From the NCBI RefSeq assembly GCF_003711395.1, contig NZ_PJRJ01000010.1:1-64000 (forward strand): 64,000 bases of DNA. Reading direction: 5' to 3'. Shown here one piece after another: positions 56,353-64,000 of the stretch. Source of the stretch: Acinetobacter sp. B51(2017). Its GTDB lineage: Bacteria > Pseudomonadota > Gammaproteobacteria > Pseudomonadales > Moraxellaceae. Each line of letters starts with the position of its first letter. The first letter of the stretch is position 1. Under the pieces are notes generated by a model that saw only the letters and a list, made by a program, of their open reading frames with translations, was not told where the DNA came from and ran no database searches. The position numbers were made by a program, and so were the translations under genes.

Positions 56353-58179
56353 CTATTTATTGGGCTTTTGGCTCTCTAAGGGTTTATCTAAAGGTACGTT
56401 GAGTAAACGTAAAGATTCTTGCATGACACGCGCGAAGACCGGTGCTGAAACCGTTCCACCGTAGTAACTACCTTTTGGATTTTCTACCACAACCACCATG
56501 GCTAAACGTGGATCACTTACGGGTGCAACCCCTGCAAATAAAGCACGATATTCACTGGTTGAATAGCCTTTACGGTCGGCACGTAATTTATGTGCTGTCC
56601 CTGTTTTCCCTGCAACACGATAACCCGGAATCGTGGCGCGGGTTGCTGTACCACCTGGTTGGGTTGCAGTTTCCATCATCAATAATACTTGATCGGCAAT
56701 TTTGGCATCAATCATTTGCTCACCTTGTGGTAAACCTTCAAGTTTGTACAAACTTAATGGCATTTTTTTACCTTTATTGGCAAGCATCGCATAAGCATCT
56801 GCCATTTGCAGCACAGTCGCATTTAAACCATAGCCATAAGACATGGTCGCCACTTCCGACACATTCCATTTGCTTGGTGGCAAGATTAAACCCGCACTTT
56901 CACCAGGGAATTTCACCGCAGAACGGCTACCAAAGCCTAAACGCTTATAGAAGGTCGGTAAGGTTTCATAAGGTAAAGATAGCGCCAATTTCGCCACACC
57001 AACGTTAGATGATTTTTGAATGATGCCACCTAAGGTTAAAACACCATAGTTATGCGTATCACGAATGGTATGGTTACCCACACGCATGCTACCCGGTGAG
57101 GTATTCACTACGCTATTAACGTTATATTTACCACTTTCTAGCGCCATGGCGACAGTCAGTGGCTTCATGGTCGAACCCGGTTCAAATGAGTCTACCGCGC
57201 CACGGTTACGCATGGCATCTTTGTTTTCTAAGCCTTTTTTATCATTAGGGTTATACGACGGCCAACTTGCCATCGCCAAAATTTCACCCGTTTTCACATC
57301 TACCGCAATCGCTGTGGCAGAACGGGCATTATTGGCAATCCCCGCTGCGGTTAATTCACGATACATAATATATTGCAAGCGCGAATCAATACTTAGGGTA
57401 ATGTTTTCACCGTGCTCCACTTCACGCAGCACGTCTGGATCTTTCACCCGATTGCCTTTTTTGTCACGCAAAATACGCTGCTCACCAGCCACACCTGATA
57501 AACGGCTATTGAGCTGCATTTCTAAACCTTCAATCCCCGTGCCTTCGCTATTGGTTAAACCAATAATTTGCGCACTTGGCTGCGGCTGCGGATAGTAGCG
57601 TTTGTAATTTTTTTCGGTATAAACCCCTTGAAAATTACGCCCAACAATCATTTCCGCTTGTGGTGGTGGCACTTCTTTTTTGAGCACGACATAACGTGAG
57701 TTTGGACGTGCATAGACTTTTTTGCGTAACTCGGCTCGATCCATGCCTACCGCATCAGCAAGTTCATCCAAATTTAAGTTTTTGTCAGGCAATTGACGTT
57801 TTAACTTATTGTTGGTTGGATCAACAGCAAGTTTGGCTTTGGTCTCGTCATAGAGTTTTTTATTTTCAAAATAATCTTGTGGATCGATCACCACATTCAT
57901 AATGGGCGTACTAATCGCCAATGGCACACCATGACGGTCGCTAATTACCCCACGCATGGGCTTAATTTTTTCGGTGCGTACCATATTGGCATTGGCTTTA
58001 TTTTGTAAGAATTCTTTATCGATGATCTGCACAAAGAAGGCGCGTCCTACCAACACTAGAAACACAGCTAGCACCACGCCCCACATTAAGTAGAAGCGCC
58101 ACATATCTACACTTAAAGTATTTTTTTCAGTAATAGACTGCTTTTTTTTCCGCGTAGGTTTTTTCTGCGAATCGGCCAT
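56353..58179 (-). CDS. ftsI: Peptidoglycan transpeptidase FtsI (PBP3)
   Basis: 608 residues. A basic cytoplasmic start, a transmembrane helix (WRFYLMWGVVLAVFLVLV), and a periplasmic part with a PBP-dimer domain and a class B transpeptidase: SxxK in FEPGSTMKPLTV (about 336), SxN in IQKSSNVGVA (about 391), KTG in AGKTGTAHK (about 526). It crosslinks peptidoglycan at the septum with FtsW. Target of several beta-lactams, including aztreonam. ftsL overlaps almost directly upstream (3 bases apart). Confidence 0.95.
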   Translation of the reverse strand: MADSQKKPTRKKKQSITEKNTLSVDMWRFYLMWGVVLAVFLVLVGRAFFVQIIDKEFLQNKANANMVRTEKIKPMRGVISDRHGVPLAISTPIMNVVIDPQDYFENKKLYDETKAKLAVDPTNNKLKRQLPDKNLNLDELADAVGMDRAELRKKVYARPNSRYVVLKKEVPPPQAEMIVGRNFQGVYTEKNYKRYYPQPQPSAQIIGLTNSEGTGIEGLEMQLNSRLSGVAGEQRILRDKKGNRVKDPDVLREVEHGENITLSIDSRLQYIMYRELTAAGIANNARSATAIAVDVKTGEILAMASWPSYNPNDKKGLENKDAMRNRGAVDSFEPGSTMKPLTVAMALESGKYNVNSVVNTSPGSMRVGNHTIRDTHNYGVLTLGGIIQKSSNVGVAKLALSLPYETLPTFYKRLGFGSRSAVKFPGESAGLILPPSKWNVSEVATMSYGYGLNATVLQMADAYAMLANKGKKMPLSLYKLEGLPQGEQMIDAKIADQVLLMMETATQPGGTATRATIPGYRVAGKTGTAHKLRADRKGYSTSEYRALFAGVAPVSDPRLAMVVVVENPKGSYYGGTVSAPVFARVMQESLRLLNVPLDKPLESQKPNK

Positions 58180-58181
58180 AC

Positions 58182-58520
58182 TTATTGTTTCTGTTCAGAG
58201 TTCATCGGTAAAGAAATCACGACAGTTTGTGCTGCCGGAGGTGAATACATACGTAATTGGGTGACTGCACGCGTGCCAATTTGCGCGGTCGCACCAAAGG
58301 TTTGTTGCTCAATCAGCAAACGCCCCCATTCTGCATTGAGCGCTTCTTTTTCACGATTCAAGCTACTCAGTTGACGATAATCATGACGGTATTCAAACAC
58401 TTGAAATACCACCATCATGGCACTGATAAAGACCAAAGCGATCAACAGCGCATAGCTTAGATTACGCTTTAAAACTAATTTTGATTGAGGTTGATCGGCA
58501 ATTTGTTCTTCAGTTTTCAT
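58182..58520 (-). CDS. ftsL: Cell division protein FtsL
   Basis: 112 residues: cytoplasmic N-terminus, one transmembrane helix (SYALLIALVFISAMMVVFQV), and a short periplasmic coiled coil (RHDYRQLSSLNREKEALN). Small size, position between rsmH and ftsI, and topology identify it. FtsL joins FtsB and FtsQ to activate FtsWI. Its ATG overlaps the rsmH stop by one base. Confidence 0.93.
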   Translation of the reverse strand: MKTEEQIADQPQSKLVLKRNLSYALLIALVFISAMMVVFQVFEYRHDYRQLSSLNREKEALNAEWGRLLIEQQTFGATAQIGTRAVTQLRMYSPPAAQTVVISLPMNSEQKQ

Positions 58521-59443
58521 TATTCGCCTTTAGCAGCTAAACGTTCTGCAACACGCAACCATGCACTACGCGAACGTGGATTGGCTTTTACTTCAGCTTC
58601 GCTAGCTTTAACACGTTCAATTTTCTTTAAACGACGCGTATCTTGGCGCTGTTGTGGCATGCCCCAGCTATGGTCTTCTGCTAAAGTCGATTCTTTTTGA
58701 ATGAACTGTTTAATTAAACGGTCTTCTAAAGAATGGAAACTAATTACAGCCAAACGACCCTGTGCTTTTAATACATCCACGGCTTGAGGTAAAAAAACTT
58801 CCACGTCTTCTAATTCTTTGTTAATGGCAATACGAATGGCTTGGAAAGTACGTGTTGCGGCATGTTTATTTTTTTCCCATTTTGGATGGGCAACTTTTAC
58901 AATTTCAGCCAATTCACCTGTAGTTGCAATATAACCTGCAGCTTTAATGGCTTTAGCAATACGACGACTATAACGCTCTTCGCCATATTGGAAAATAATA
59001 TTGGCTAATTTTTCTTCTTCAATTTCAACCAACCATTCCGCTGCGGTTGGACCTTTGGAGTTATCCATACGCATATCCAATGGTCCACTATGCATAAAGC
59101 TAAAACCACGTTCTGCTTGATCAAGCTGCGGTGAAGATACGCCTAAGTCCGCCATCACGCCATCAACTTCATAAATACCACGCGCTGCAAGTTCTTGTTT
59201 TAAATCTGCAAAGCTAGCGTGAATAATCTCAAAACGTGGATCTTCTTGTTGTAATTGATATGCCACTTCTAAGGCTTGCGGATCTTTATCAAAACCATAG
59301 ACTTTGGCATTGGCATCTAATTTGGACAGTAATAAGCGTGTATGTCCGCCTCGTCCAAAGGTGCCATCTACATAAATCCCTGTATTGCGCTCTGCAACTA
59401 AAGCATCAACGGTTTCGTGAAGTAATACAGAAATATGGGACAT
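58520..59443 (-). CDS. rsmH: 16S rRNA (cytosine-1402-N4)-methyltransferase RsmH
   Basis: 307 residues from the ATG at 59443, giving the expected MSHISVLLHETVDALV start; the open frame to 59506 has no better site. It methylates C1402 of 16S rRNA (N4) near the P site. SAM motif: VDGTFGRGGHTRLLLS, then DKDPQALEVA and VMADLGVSSPQLD; C-terminal LAVISFHSLEDRLIKQF. First gene of the division/cell-wall cluster (mraW position), preceded by a gap of about 150 bases that must hold its promoter (Pmra). Confidence 0.96.
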   Translation of the reverse strand: MSHISVLLHETVDALVAERNTGIYVDGTFGRGGHTRLLLSKLDANAKVYGFDKDPQALEVAYQLQQEDPRFEIIHASFADLKQELAARGIYEVDGVMADLGVSSPQLDQAERGFSFMHSGPLDMRMDNSKGPTAAEWLVEIEEEKLANIIFQYGEERYSRRIAKAIKAAGYIATTGELAEIVKVAHPKWEKNKHAATRTFQAIRIAINKELEDVEVFLPQAVDVLKAQGRLAVISFHSLEDRLIKQFIQKESTLAEDHSWGMPQQRQDTRRLKKIERVKASEAEVKANPRSRSAWLRVAERLAAKGE

Positions 59444-59557
59444 AGCACTCTTAAAGTAAGTAAAATTGTAACTGCACATTATCACTTGCTTTTCATCAAG
59501 TGCCAAACGACTTTTTGTAGGGAATTTTTATTTTTCATAGAGAAAACCGTTTTAGCT

Positions 59558-59585
59558 AAAAAAAGCCCCCAATTGGGAGCTTTTT
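59558..59585 (-). terminator. Rho-independent terminator of the sulfate-binding protein gene
   Basis: Stem AGCTCCCAATT / AATTGGGGGCT-type pairing (59564-59581, one G-T pair) with a T run on the minus strand, 13 bases beyond the gene's stop. Confidence 0.82.
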
Positions 59586-59597
59586 ATCATCAAAGTA

Positions 59598-60614
59598 TTA
59601 ACGTTTAGTGTTATAAATTTGATCGAAGATCGCACCATTAGCAAAGTGAGTTTGCTGTGCTTTGGCCCAACCACCAAAAACCTCATCAATGGTAAAGGTC
59701 TTTAATTTAGGGAATTGATGCGAATATTTGGCTAAAATTTCTGGATTACGCGGACGGTAATAATGACGTGCCGCCATGTCTTGACCGAGTGGTGAATACA
59801 AGTAGTTGATATAACCTTGTGCTAACCATTTGTTACCATTTTTCTCAACAGTACGATCCACAATCGCCACAGAAGGTTCAGTTAAAATCGTCATCGATGG
59901 ATAAACAATATCAAACTTGCCTTTGCCCAACGCTTTTTGGGTCACTAAAGCTTCGTTTTCCCAAGTCAACAACACATCACCAATACCACGTTCAGCAAAG
60001 GTCGTCATTGAAGCGCGCGCTGCTGAATCCATGACTTTAACGTTATGGTACATTTTACCAACAAACTCTTTGGCTTGTGCTTCATTACCACCTGGTTGTT
60101 TTAAAGCATAACCCCAAGCAGATAAATATACCCAACGCGGTAAACCACCAGTTTTTGGATTTGGGGTAATAATTTGCACACCCGACTTAGTTAAGTCTGA
60201 CCAATCTTTAATGCCTTTTGGATTACCTTTACGCACCATAAATACAATGGCAGAGGTATAAGGTGCTGAGTTATGTGGAAACTCTTTTTGCCAGTTTTTT
60301 TGAATTTGACCTGATTTTACAATTTCTTCAATATCATTGGCTAAGGCTAAAGTTACCACATCGCCTTTTAAACCATCGACCACTGAACGCGCTTGCTTAC
60401 CAGAACCACCATGGGATTGTTTAAAATCTACTGATAAACCAGTTTTGCTTTTCCAATATTGTCCAAACGATTTATTAAACTCGTCGTAAAATTCGCGGGT
60501 TGCATCATAAGATACGTTTAAAAACTGACGGTCTGCAGCTTGTGCAGCTGTGCCAAATGCCATACCACCGAGCAACAATACTGTACTCATTAAAGTCTTC
60601 AATTGCATTTTCAT
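59598..60614 (-). CDS. sbp: Sulfate ABC transporter periplasmic binding protein
   Basis: 338 residues with a signal peptide (LMSTVLLLGGMAFGTAAQA). It binds sulfate (or thiosulfate) in the periplasm and delivers it to a CysTWA-type transporter. Signature stretches: LNVSYDATREFYDEFNKSF, QSHGGSGKQARSVVDGL (anion-binding), TPNPKTGGLPRWVYL and GIGDVLLTWENEA. Distinguishing Sbp from CysP is not possible from sequence alone; the Sbp label is the usual one for this length. The transporter permease genes are not next to it here. Confidence 0.9.
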   Translation of the reverse strand: MKMQLKTLMSTVLLLGGMAFGTAAQAADRQFLNVSYDATREFYDEFNKSFGQYWKSKTGLSVDFKQSHGGSGKQARSVVDGLKGDVVTLALANDIEEIVKSGQIQKNWQKEFPHNSAPYTSAIVFMVRKGNPKGIKDWSDLTKSGVQIITPNPKTGGLPRWVYLSAWGYALKQPGGNEAQAKEFVGKMYHNVKVMDSAARASMTTFAERGIGDVLLTWENEALVTQKALGKGKFDIVYPSMTILTEPSVAIVDRTVEKNGNKWLAQGYINYLYSPLGQDMAARHYYRPRNPEILAKYSHQFPKLKTFTIDEVFGGWAKAQQTHFANGAIFDQIYNTKR

Positions 60615-61098
60615 GGCAAAGTTAATCCATTATCTATATTGATGCTAAATATATGAAATATATTTATAAACTTCAATTCTAGTCATGTAATCCAAACCAC
60701 GTTTAAGCTGTGTTTTTTGCAGCTAAAAATATGTTTTTTATTAAAAAATTAGGCTGAAAGTGTGTATATAGCTTTTTATGATTAACATATGCATAAAACA
60801 TATATTAAGTTGTATGAGTGAATATAATCATCTCCTGCTACAGCATCGTACATTTTAAGCACTAGAATACTTACAAGCACCTTAACTTGCATATTTTTGT
60901 AAAAATTGCTTAACTAAACAGCAGTTGTTACTTATCTTCACCTTATCTTCATAGTTGTTTGTTAAAAATTATTTTTATAGCAAGCTTGTTCTTTTTTAGT
61001 AAATATTGTGGTTGTGCTGTACATTTGCCACGACTTCAATGCTTAAATATTCAAGCTTAAATTTTATCTAAAACTTTATGTCATGAAAGGGGACGTTT
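60615..61098. promoter_or_regulatory. Intergenic region between sbp and the small secreted protein gene
   Basis: About 480 AT-rich bases, divergent. It must carry both promoters, but no consensus pair stands out. AT-rich inverted patches occur (for example ATATATGAAATATAT near 60650 and ATATGCATAAAACATAT near 60787). CysB control of sbp is likely from family knowledge but no site could be assigned. No ORF worth calling was seen. Confidence 0.35.
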
Positions 61099-61371
61099 AT
61101 GTTAAAACTTATTCCTGTACTTTTACTAACTGGGCTGTTGGGTCAAGCGCATGCCGCAGGTGTAGTCAATAACGCAACTAAAGCGAAATCGGCTGAAAAA
61201 AGCTCGTTAATTGAAAAAGCATTAACTCAAAAACAAGAGAATCCCGATTTAAATGCGACCAGCTTAAAACTGATGACCACTATTAAAACCAAACCAAGTC
61301 AAAGTATTTTAGCAGCTCAAAATCAGAGCTTCTCGCGTTTTGTGCAGTCATTATTTAGTTCAAATTCTTGA
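61099..61371 (+). CDS. Small secreted or periplasmic protein, function unknown
   Basis: 90 residues: signal peptide (MLKLIPVLLLTGLLGQAHA) followed by about 70 mature residues, polar and basic, mostly helical, with repeated NxxxxK/S patterns (AKSAEKSSLIEKALTQKQEN). No cysteines and no known motif. GGGGACG precedes the ATG by about 5 bases. It has its own terminator and is divergent from sbp. I do not recognise the family. Confidence 0.7.
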   Translation: MLKLIPVLLLTGLLGQAHAAGVVNNATKAKSAEKSSLIEKALTQKQENPDLNATSLKLMTTIKTKPSQSILAAQNQSFSRFVQSLFSSNS

Positions 61372-61420
61372 AAAAATAATCTAAAGCGCTTTATCCCTTT
61401 CTAAGCGTTTTATTGATTTG

Positions 61421-61455
61421 AGCCCAATTAACATCAATGTAATTGGGCTTTTTCG
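61421..61455 (+). terminator. Terminator before gltX
   Basis: Stem AGCCCAATTA-ACA / TGTAATTGGGCT (one bulge) with loop TCAA, then five T. It ends the small secreted protein transcript about 50 bases past its stop. Confidence 0.8.
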
Positions 61456-61456
61456 T

Positions 61457-61462
61457 TATAAT
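61457..61462 (+). promoter_or_regulatory. -10 box of the gltX promoter
   Basis: A consensus TATAAT lies 36 bases before the gltX ATG. The matching -35 would fall in the terminator stem, where no good TTGACA is present, so the promoter strength is uncertain. Confidence 0.45.
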
Positions 61463-61497
61463 AGCCATTAGTTACTTTTCTAAAGAAAAAGAGTGTT

Positions 61498-63006
61498 ATG
61501 ACCGTTCGTACTCGTATTGCCCCATCTCCTACTGGTTTTCCCCATGTAGGTACTGCTTATATCGCATTGTTTAACCTCTGCTATGCTAAACAGCACGGTG
61601 GGGAATTCATTTTACGTATTGAAGATACCGACCAATTACGCTCAACACCTGAATCTGAAAAAATGATTTTAGATTCATTGCGTTGGTTAGGTCTAAACTG
61701 GTCTGAAGGTCCAGATGTCGGCGGTCCACACGCACCTTATCGTCAATCTGAACGTATGCATATTTATAAGCAATATGCTTTAGAATTGGTTGAAAAAGGT
61801 CATGCATTCTATTGTTTCGCAACAGCGGAAGAGTTAGATCAAATGCGTATCGAACAACAAGCGCGTGGCGAAACACCGCGTTATGATGGTCGTGGCTTAT
61901 TATTAGCAGAAGAAGAAGTACAACGTCGTTTAGCAGCGGGCGAACCACATGTCATTCGTATGAAAGTACCCGCTGAAGGTACCTGCAAAATTAACGATTT
62001 GCTGCGTGGGGAAGTCGAAATTCCATGGGCACAAGTCGACATGCAAGTGTTACTTAAAACTGATGGCTTACCAACTTACCATTTAGCTAACGTAGTCGAT
62101 GACCATTTAATGGAAATCACCCACGTATTCCGTGGCGAAGAATGGTTACCATCTGCGCCTAAACATCAATTGTTATACCAATACTTTGGTTGGGAAATGC
62201 CTGTACTGTGCCATATGCCATTGTTGCGCAACCCAGATAAATCAAAACTTTCTAAACGTAAAAACCCAACATCAATTAACTATTACAAAGACATTGGTGT
62301 ACTACCAGAAGCCTTACTCAACTACTTAGGTCGTATGGGTTGGTCTATGCCTGACGAGCGTGAGAAATTCACATTGGCTGAAATGATCGAAAACTTTGAC
62401 ATCCAACGTGTGTCTTTAGGTGGCCCGATCTTTGATGTGGAAAAACTCAATTGGTTAAACGGTCAGTGGATTAAAGGTTTAACACCAGCTCAATTGCTGG
62501 ATACTTTATTGGCTTGGAAAGCGGATCGTCAAACCTTAGAAGACATTGCAGCAGCGATTCAACCACGTATTAACTTATTGTCTGAAGCGGTAAATTGGTC
62601 GGCGCATTATTTCAACCATTTCCCAAGCTTAACTAAAGAGCAATTTGTCAGCAAAAAATTGACTGAAGAACAAGTGCGTCAAAGCTTACAGTTTGCGATT
62701 TGGCGCTTAGAAAGTAGCTTTACATGGAACAATGATACCGTGAGCCAAATCTTGATGGATTTAGCCGCACAAATGGAAATTAAACTACGTGACTTTATGC
62801 CTGCGTTCTTTATTGCCATTGCAGGTTCGACTGCATCTACCCCTGTGATGCAAACCATGGTGACAATTGGCCCTGATTTAACCTTCGCTCGTTTACGTCA
62901 TGCTTTAGAAATTGTCGGTGGTCCAAGCAAAAAAGAGCTAAAAGCGTGGGAAAAACTCAATCAAAGCCTGCAATTGCCTAAAAATGAAGCAGTTGATGAA
63001 GCTTAA
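61498..63006 (+). CDS. gltX: Glutamyl-tRNA synthetase
   Basis: 502 residues. It charges tRNA-Glu with glutamate using ATP (class I synthetase). The HIGH-equivalent is [14 protein letters not shown] near the start, with [17 protein letters not shown] close after, and the KMSKS-equivalent is [10 protein letters not shown] (about 254-263). The anticodon-binding C-terminal half is helical. The discriminating length (about 500) fits discriminating gamma-proteobacterial GluRS. tRNA-Ala and its own substrate tRNA-Glu follow downstream on the same strand. Confidence 0.96.
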   Translation: MTVRTRIAPSPTGFPHVGTAYIALFNLCYAKQHGGEFILRIEDTDQLRSTPESEKMILDSLRWLGLNWSEGPDVGGPHAPYRQSERMHIYKQYALELVEKGHAFYCFATAEELDQMRIEQQARGETPRYDGRGLLLAEEEVQRRLAAGEPHVIRMKVPAEGTCKINDLLRGEVEIPWAQVDMQVLLKTDGLPTYHLANVVDDHLMEITHVFRGEEWLPSAPKHQLLYQYFGWEMPVLCHMPLLRNPDKSKLSKRKNPTSINYYKDIGVLPEALLNYLGRMGWSMPDEREKFTLAEMIENFDIQRVSLGGPIFDVEKLNWLNGQWIKGLTPAQLLDTLLAWKADRQTLEDIAAAIQPRINLLSEAVNWSAHYFNHFPSLTKEQFVSKKLTEEQVRQSLQFAIWRLESSFTWNNDTVSQILMDLAAQMEIKLRDFMPAFFIAIAGSTASTPVMQTMVTIGPDLTFARLRHALEIVGGPSKKELKAWEKLNQSLQLPKNEAVDEA

Positions 63007-63063
63007 TTAAAATAACTGTTGACGTGTGGGCTCAATATCCCTAATATAGCCCACACACAGACT

Positions 63064-63139
63064 GGGGTCATAGCTCAGTTGGTAGAGCGCTACAATGGCA
63101 TTGTAGAGGTCAGGAGTTCGATCCTCCTTGACTCCACCA
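63064..63139 (+). tRNA. tRNA-Ala, anticodon GGC
   Basis: 76 bases with a full cloverleaf. The acceptor stem GGGGTCA / TGACTCC, D-stem GCTC / GAGC, anticodon stem CTACA / TGTAG with loop ATGGCAT (anticodon GGC, reading GCC/GCU), T-stem AGGAG / CTCCT around TTCGATC, and an encoded CCA end all fit. Confidence 0.95.
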
Positions 63140-63164
63140 AGTTCTTACCTGTGTTGCCTCACTT

Positions 63165-63240
63165 GTCCCTATCGTCTAGAGGCCTAGGACATCGCCCTTT
63201 CACGGCGGTAACCGGGGTTCGAATCCCCGTAGGGACGCCA
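63165..63240 (+). tRNA. tRNA-Glu, anticodon UUC
   Basis: 76 bases closely matching E. coli tRNA-Glu: acceptor GTCCCTA paired to TAGGGAC, anticodon loop CTTTCAC (UUC), T-loop TTCGAAT, and encoded CCA. It lies 25 bases after tRNA-Ala and about 160 bases after gltX, so the pair may be co-transcribed with or independent of gltX. Confidence 0.96.
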
Positions 63241-63267
63241 TATTCAAGATGGCGGAAACGTTATCTT

Positions 63268-63303
63268 ATAAAAAAGCTCAAGCATTAAGACTTGGGCTTT
63301 TTT
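63268..63303 (+). terminator. Terminator after the tRNA pair
   Basis: Stem AAAAGCTCAAG / CTTGGGCTTTT (one mismatch or G-T pair) with a loop of about 8 bases, then six T, 30 bases past tRNA-Glu. Confidence 0.78.
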
Positions 63304-63364
63304 ATTGCCTGTTATTTTGGCTTTCCTGTTAAAATACGCTATAGATTAAAATTATGGAGTTGCA

Positions 63365-63706
63365 ATGCAATACCGTTGCCCACAATGCCAAAGCCCAAAA
63401 ATCATGCCTGTTGCCCAAGTCGGTGCACCTGCACCACGCCCTGTTGTGCCAAAAAGCTTAGTATTTTTAATTCCATCTGTGTTTGTGTTACTACTGCTTG
63501 TGATCATTAGCATTGCGATGTGGATTTTTGGTGACGGTGCAGGTTCAACTTTACAAGCGATTACTGTTGCGGTGTTTGTACTGTGTTTAATTGCCGGCTT
63601 TATGTTCTATAAAGACTTACCTGACTTTAAACTCTCTATGCAAGCCTTTATGCAATCACAAAAGAAATGGAAATGCCGTCAGTGCAACCATGAGTGGCAA
63701 ATCTAA
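63365..63706 (+). CDS. Small membrane protein with split zinc-ribbon halves
   Basis: 113 residues. Two CxxC pairs sit at the two ends (YRCPQCQS near the start and KCRQCNHEW near the end), with two hydrophobic helices between (LVFLIPSVFVLLLLVIISIA and AITVAVFVLCLIAGFMFY). If the ends are on the same side of the membrane, the four cysteines could form one zinc ribbon. GGAG precedes the ATG. Function unknown; the family is not recognised beyond this layout. Confidence 0.75.
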   Translation: MQYRCPQCQSPKIMPVAQVGAPAPRPVVPKSLVFLIPSVFVLLLLVIISIAMWIFGDGAGSTLQAITVAVFVLCLIAGFMFYKDLPDFKLSMQAFMQSQKKWKCRQCNHEWQI

Positions 63707-63712
63707 GCCAGC

Positions 63713-64000
63713 TTAATGCGAATGTTTAGCATGATCATGTGCTGCATGATCATGTGTCACATTACAATTGAATTGCTCAATTTGTAAGGTACTTTGATTA
63801 ATAGCATAAGTGTGTTGCAGTAAATGCAGCGCCTCTTGATACAATACTTGTTGATCTGCATGTGGCGCATATAAATGCACCGCTAAATGAATATTCTTAG
63901 AACTAATTGCCCATACTTTGAGTTGATGAATCTCCTCCACCCCATTGAGTGCCAACAAATCACGGCGTAAGCTTTCGATATCAATTTCTTCTGGCACACC
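63713..64000 (-). CDS. Cation diffusion facilitator, C-terminal part (continues past the window)
   Basis: The frame is open to the right edge, so the true start and the transmembrane domain are outside the window. The visible ~95 residues are the cytoplasmic C-terminal domain of CzcD/ZitB-type Zn/Cd/Co exporters: GVPEEIDIESLRRDLLALNG (domain entry after the last helix), VEEIHQLKVWAIS, and a His-rich tail (HDHAAHDHAKHSH) that probably binds metal. It should be a proton-coupled exporter in the inner membrane. Confidence 0.85.
   Translation of the reverse strand, partial: GVPEEIDIESLRRDLLALNGVEEIHQLKVWAISSKNIHLAVHLYAPHADQQVLYQEALHLLQHTYAINQSTLQIEQFNCNVTHDHAAHDHAKHSH

Noticed and set aside
56442..57595. 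Plus-strand open frames of 176-188 codons opposite ftsI
   Set aside because: They lie fully inside a well-supported gene on the other strand, have no ribosome site or known motif, and their composition is a shadow of ftsI codon use.

Overview
The window reads as a stretch of an Acinetobacter (Moraxellaceae, Gammaproteobacteria) chromosome. The evidence is the low-GC coding style, the lifO-lipA lipase order, the pilin-like competence genes (comE/comF type, PilY1/ComC) next to rpsP-rimM-trmD-rplS, a pilA/comP gene followed by a PglL-type O-oligosaccharyltransferase, a SpoT with a decayed synthetase domain, and a division/cell-wall cluster that stops after mraY. The species cannot be fixed from the sequence alone. 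Nearly all of the window is conserved core genome. The only clearly mobile DNA is an IS5-type element end at the left edge and an 877-bp IS630-type element inside the lipase chaperone gene.

Layout. 1-1074: IS5-type end, a small gene whose tail runs into the IS, and a small lipoprotein. 1198-4179: FAD-linked D-2-hydroxyacid (probably D-2-hydroxyglutarate) dehydrogenase divergent from serA. 4234-9295: two EamA exporters around a large lipoprotein, a hemerythrin and a TSUP permease. 9304-13224: truB, then the lipase operon with the IS-broken chaperone lifO and an intact lipA. 13279-15384: rpsP-rimM-trmD-rplS. 15533-23454: minor pilin and competence operon fimT-pilV-pilW-pilX-pilY1-comF-comE. 23823-28681: ispH, divergent gmk, rpoZ, spoT, ridA. 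28773-29705: Fur-controlled bfd and a heme-only type bacterioferritin. 29742-31980: pilin O-glycosylase and the major pilin, with a sigma-54 promoter upstream. 32191-34362: lemA and two TPM-domain genes. 34572-40543: gltB-gltD. 40930-48691: pilMNOPQ-aroK-aroB-SPOR protein. 48856-51423: PBP1A, divergent from pilM. 51452-59443: rlmA-like methyltransferase and rsmH-ftsL-ftsI-murE-murF-mraY. 59598-63240: sulfate-binding protein, a small secreted protein, gltX, tRNA-Ala(GGC) and tRNA-Glu(UUC). 63365-64000: a zinc-ribbon membrane protein and the C-terminal part of a cation diffusion facilitator.

How the genes fit together. Three separate loci (major pilin plus glycosylase, minor pilins plus PilY1 tip protein, PilMNOP alignment complex plus PilQ secretin) supply much of a type IV pilus and DNA-uptake machine. 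The ponA-to-aroB block and the rsmH-to-mraY block supply peptidoglycan synthesis and division. bfd and bfr handle iron storage and release. gltX sits next to the tRNA it charges, and serA next to a dehydrogenase that can remove its side product.

I saw no CRISPR array, prophage, defence island, toxin-antitoxin pair or secondary-metabolite cluster, and no convincing wholly new system. The observations most worth following are the IS-disrupted lipase chaperone beside an intact lipase, the bacterioferritin lacking most ferroxidase ligands, the pilA sigma-54 promoter with a TGTC/GACA inverted repeat upstream, the one-function SpoT, and the IS-fused gene tail at the left edge.
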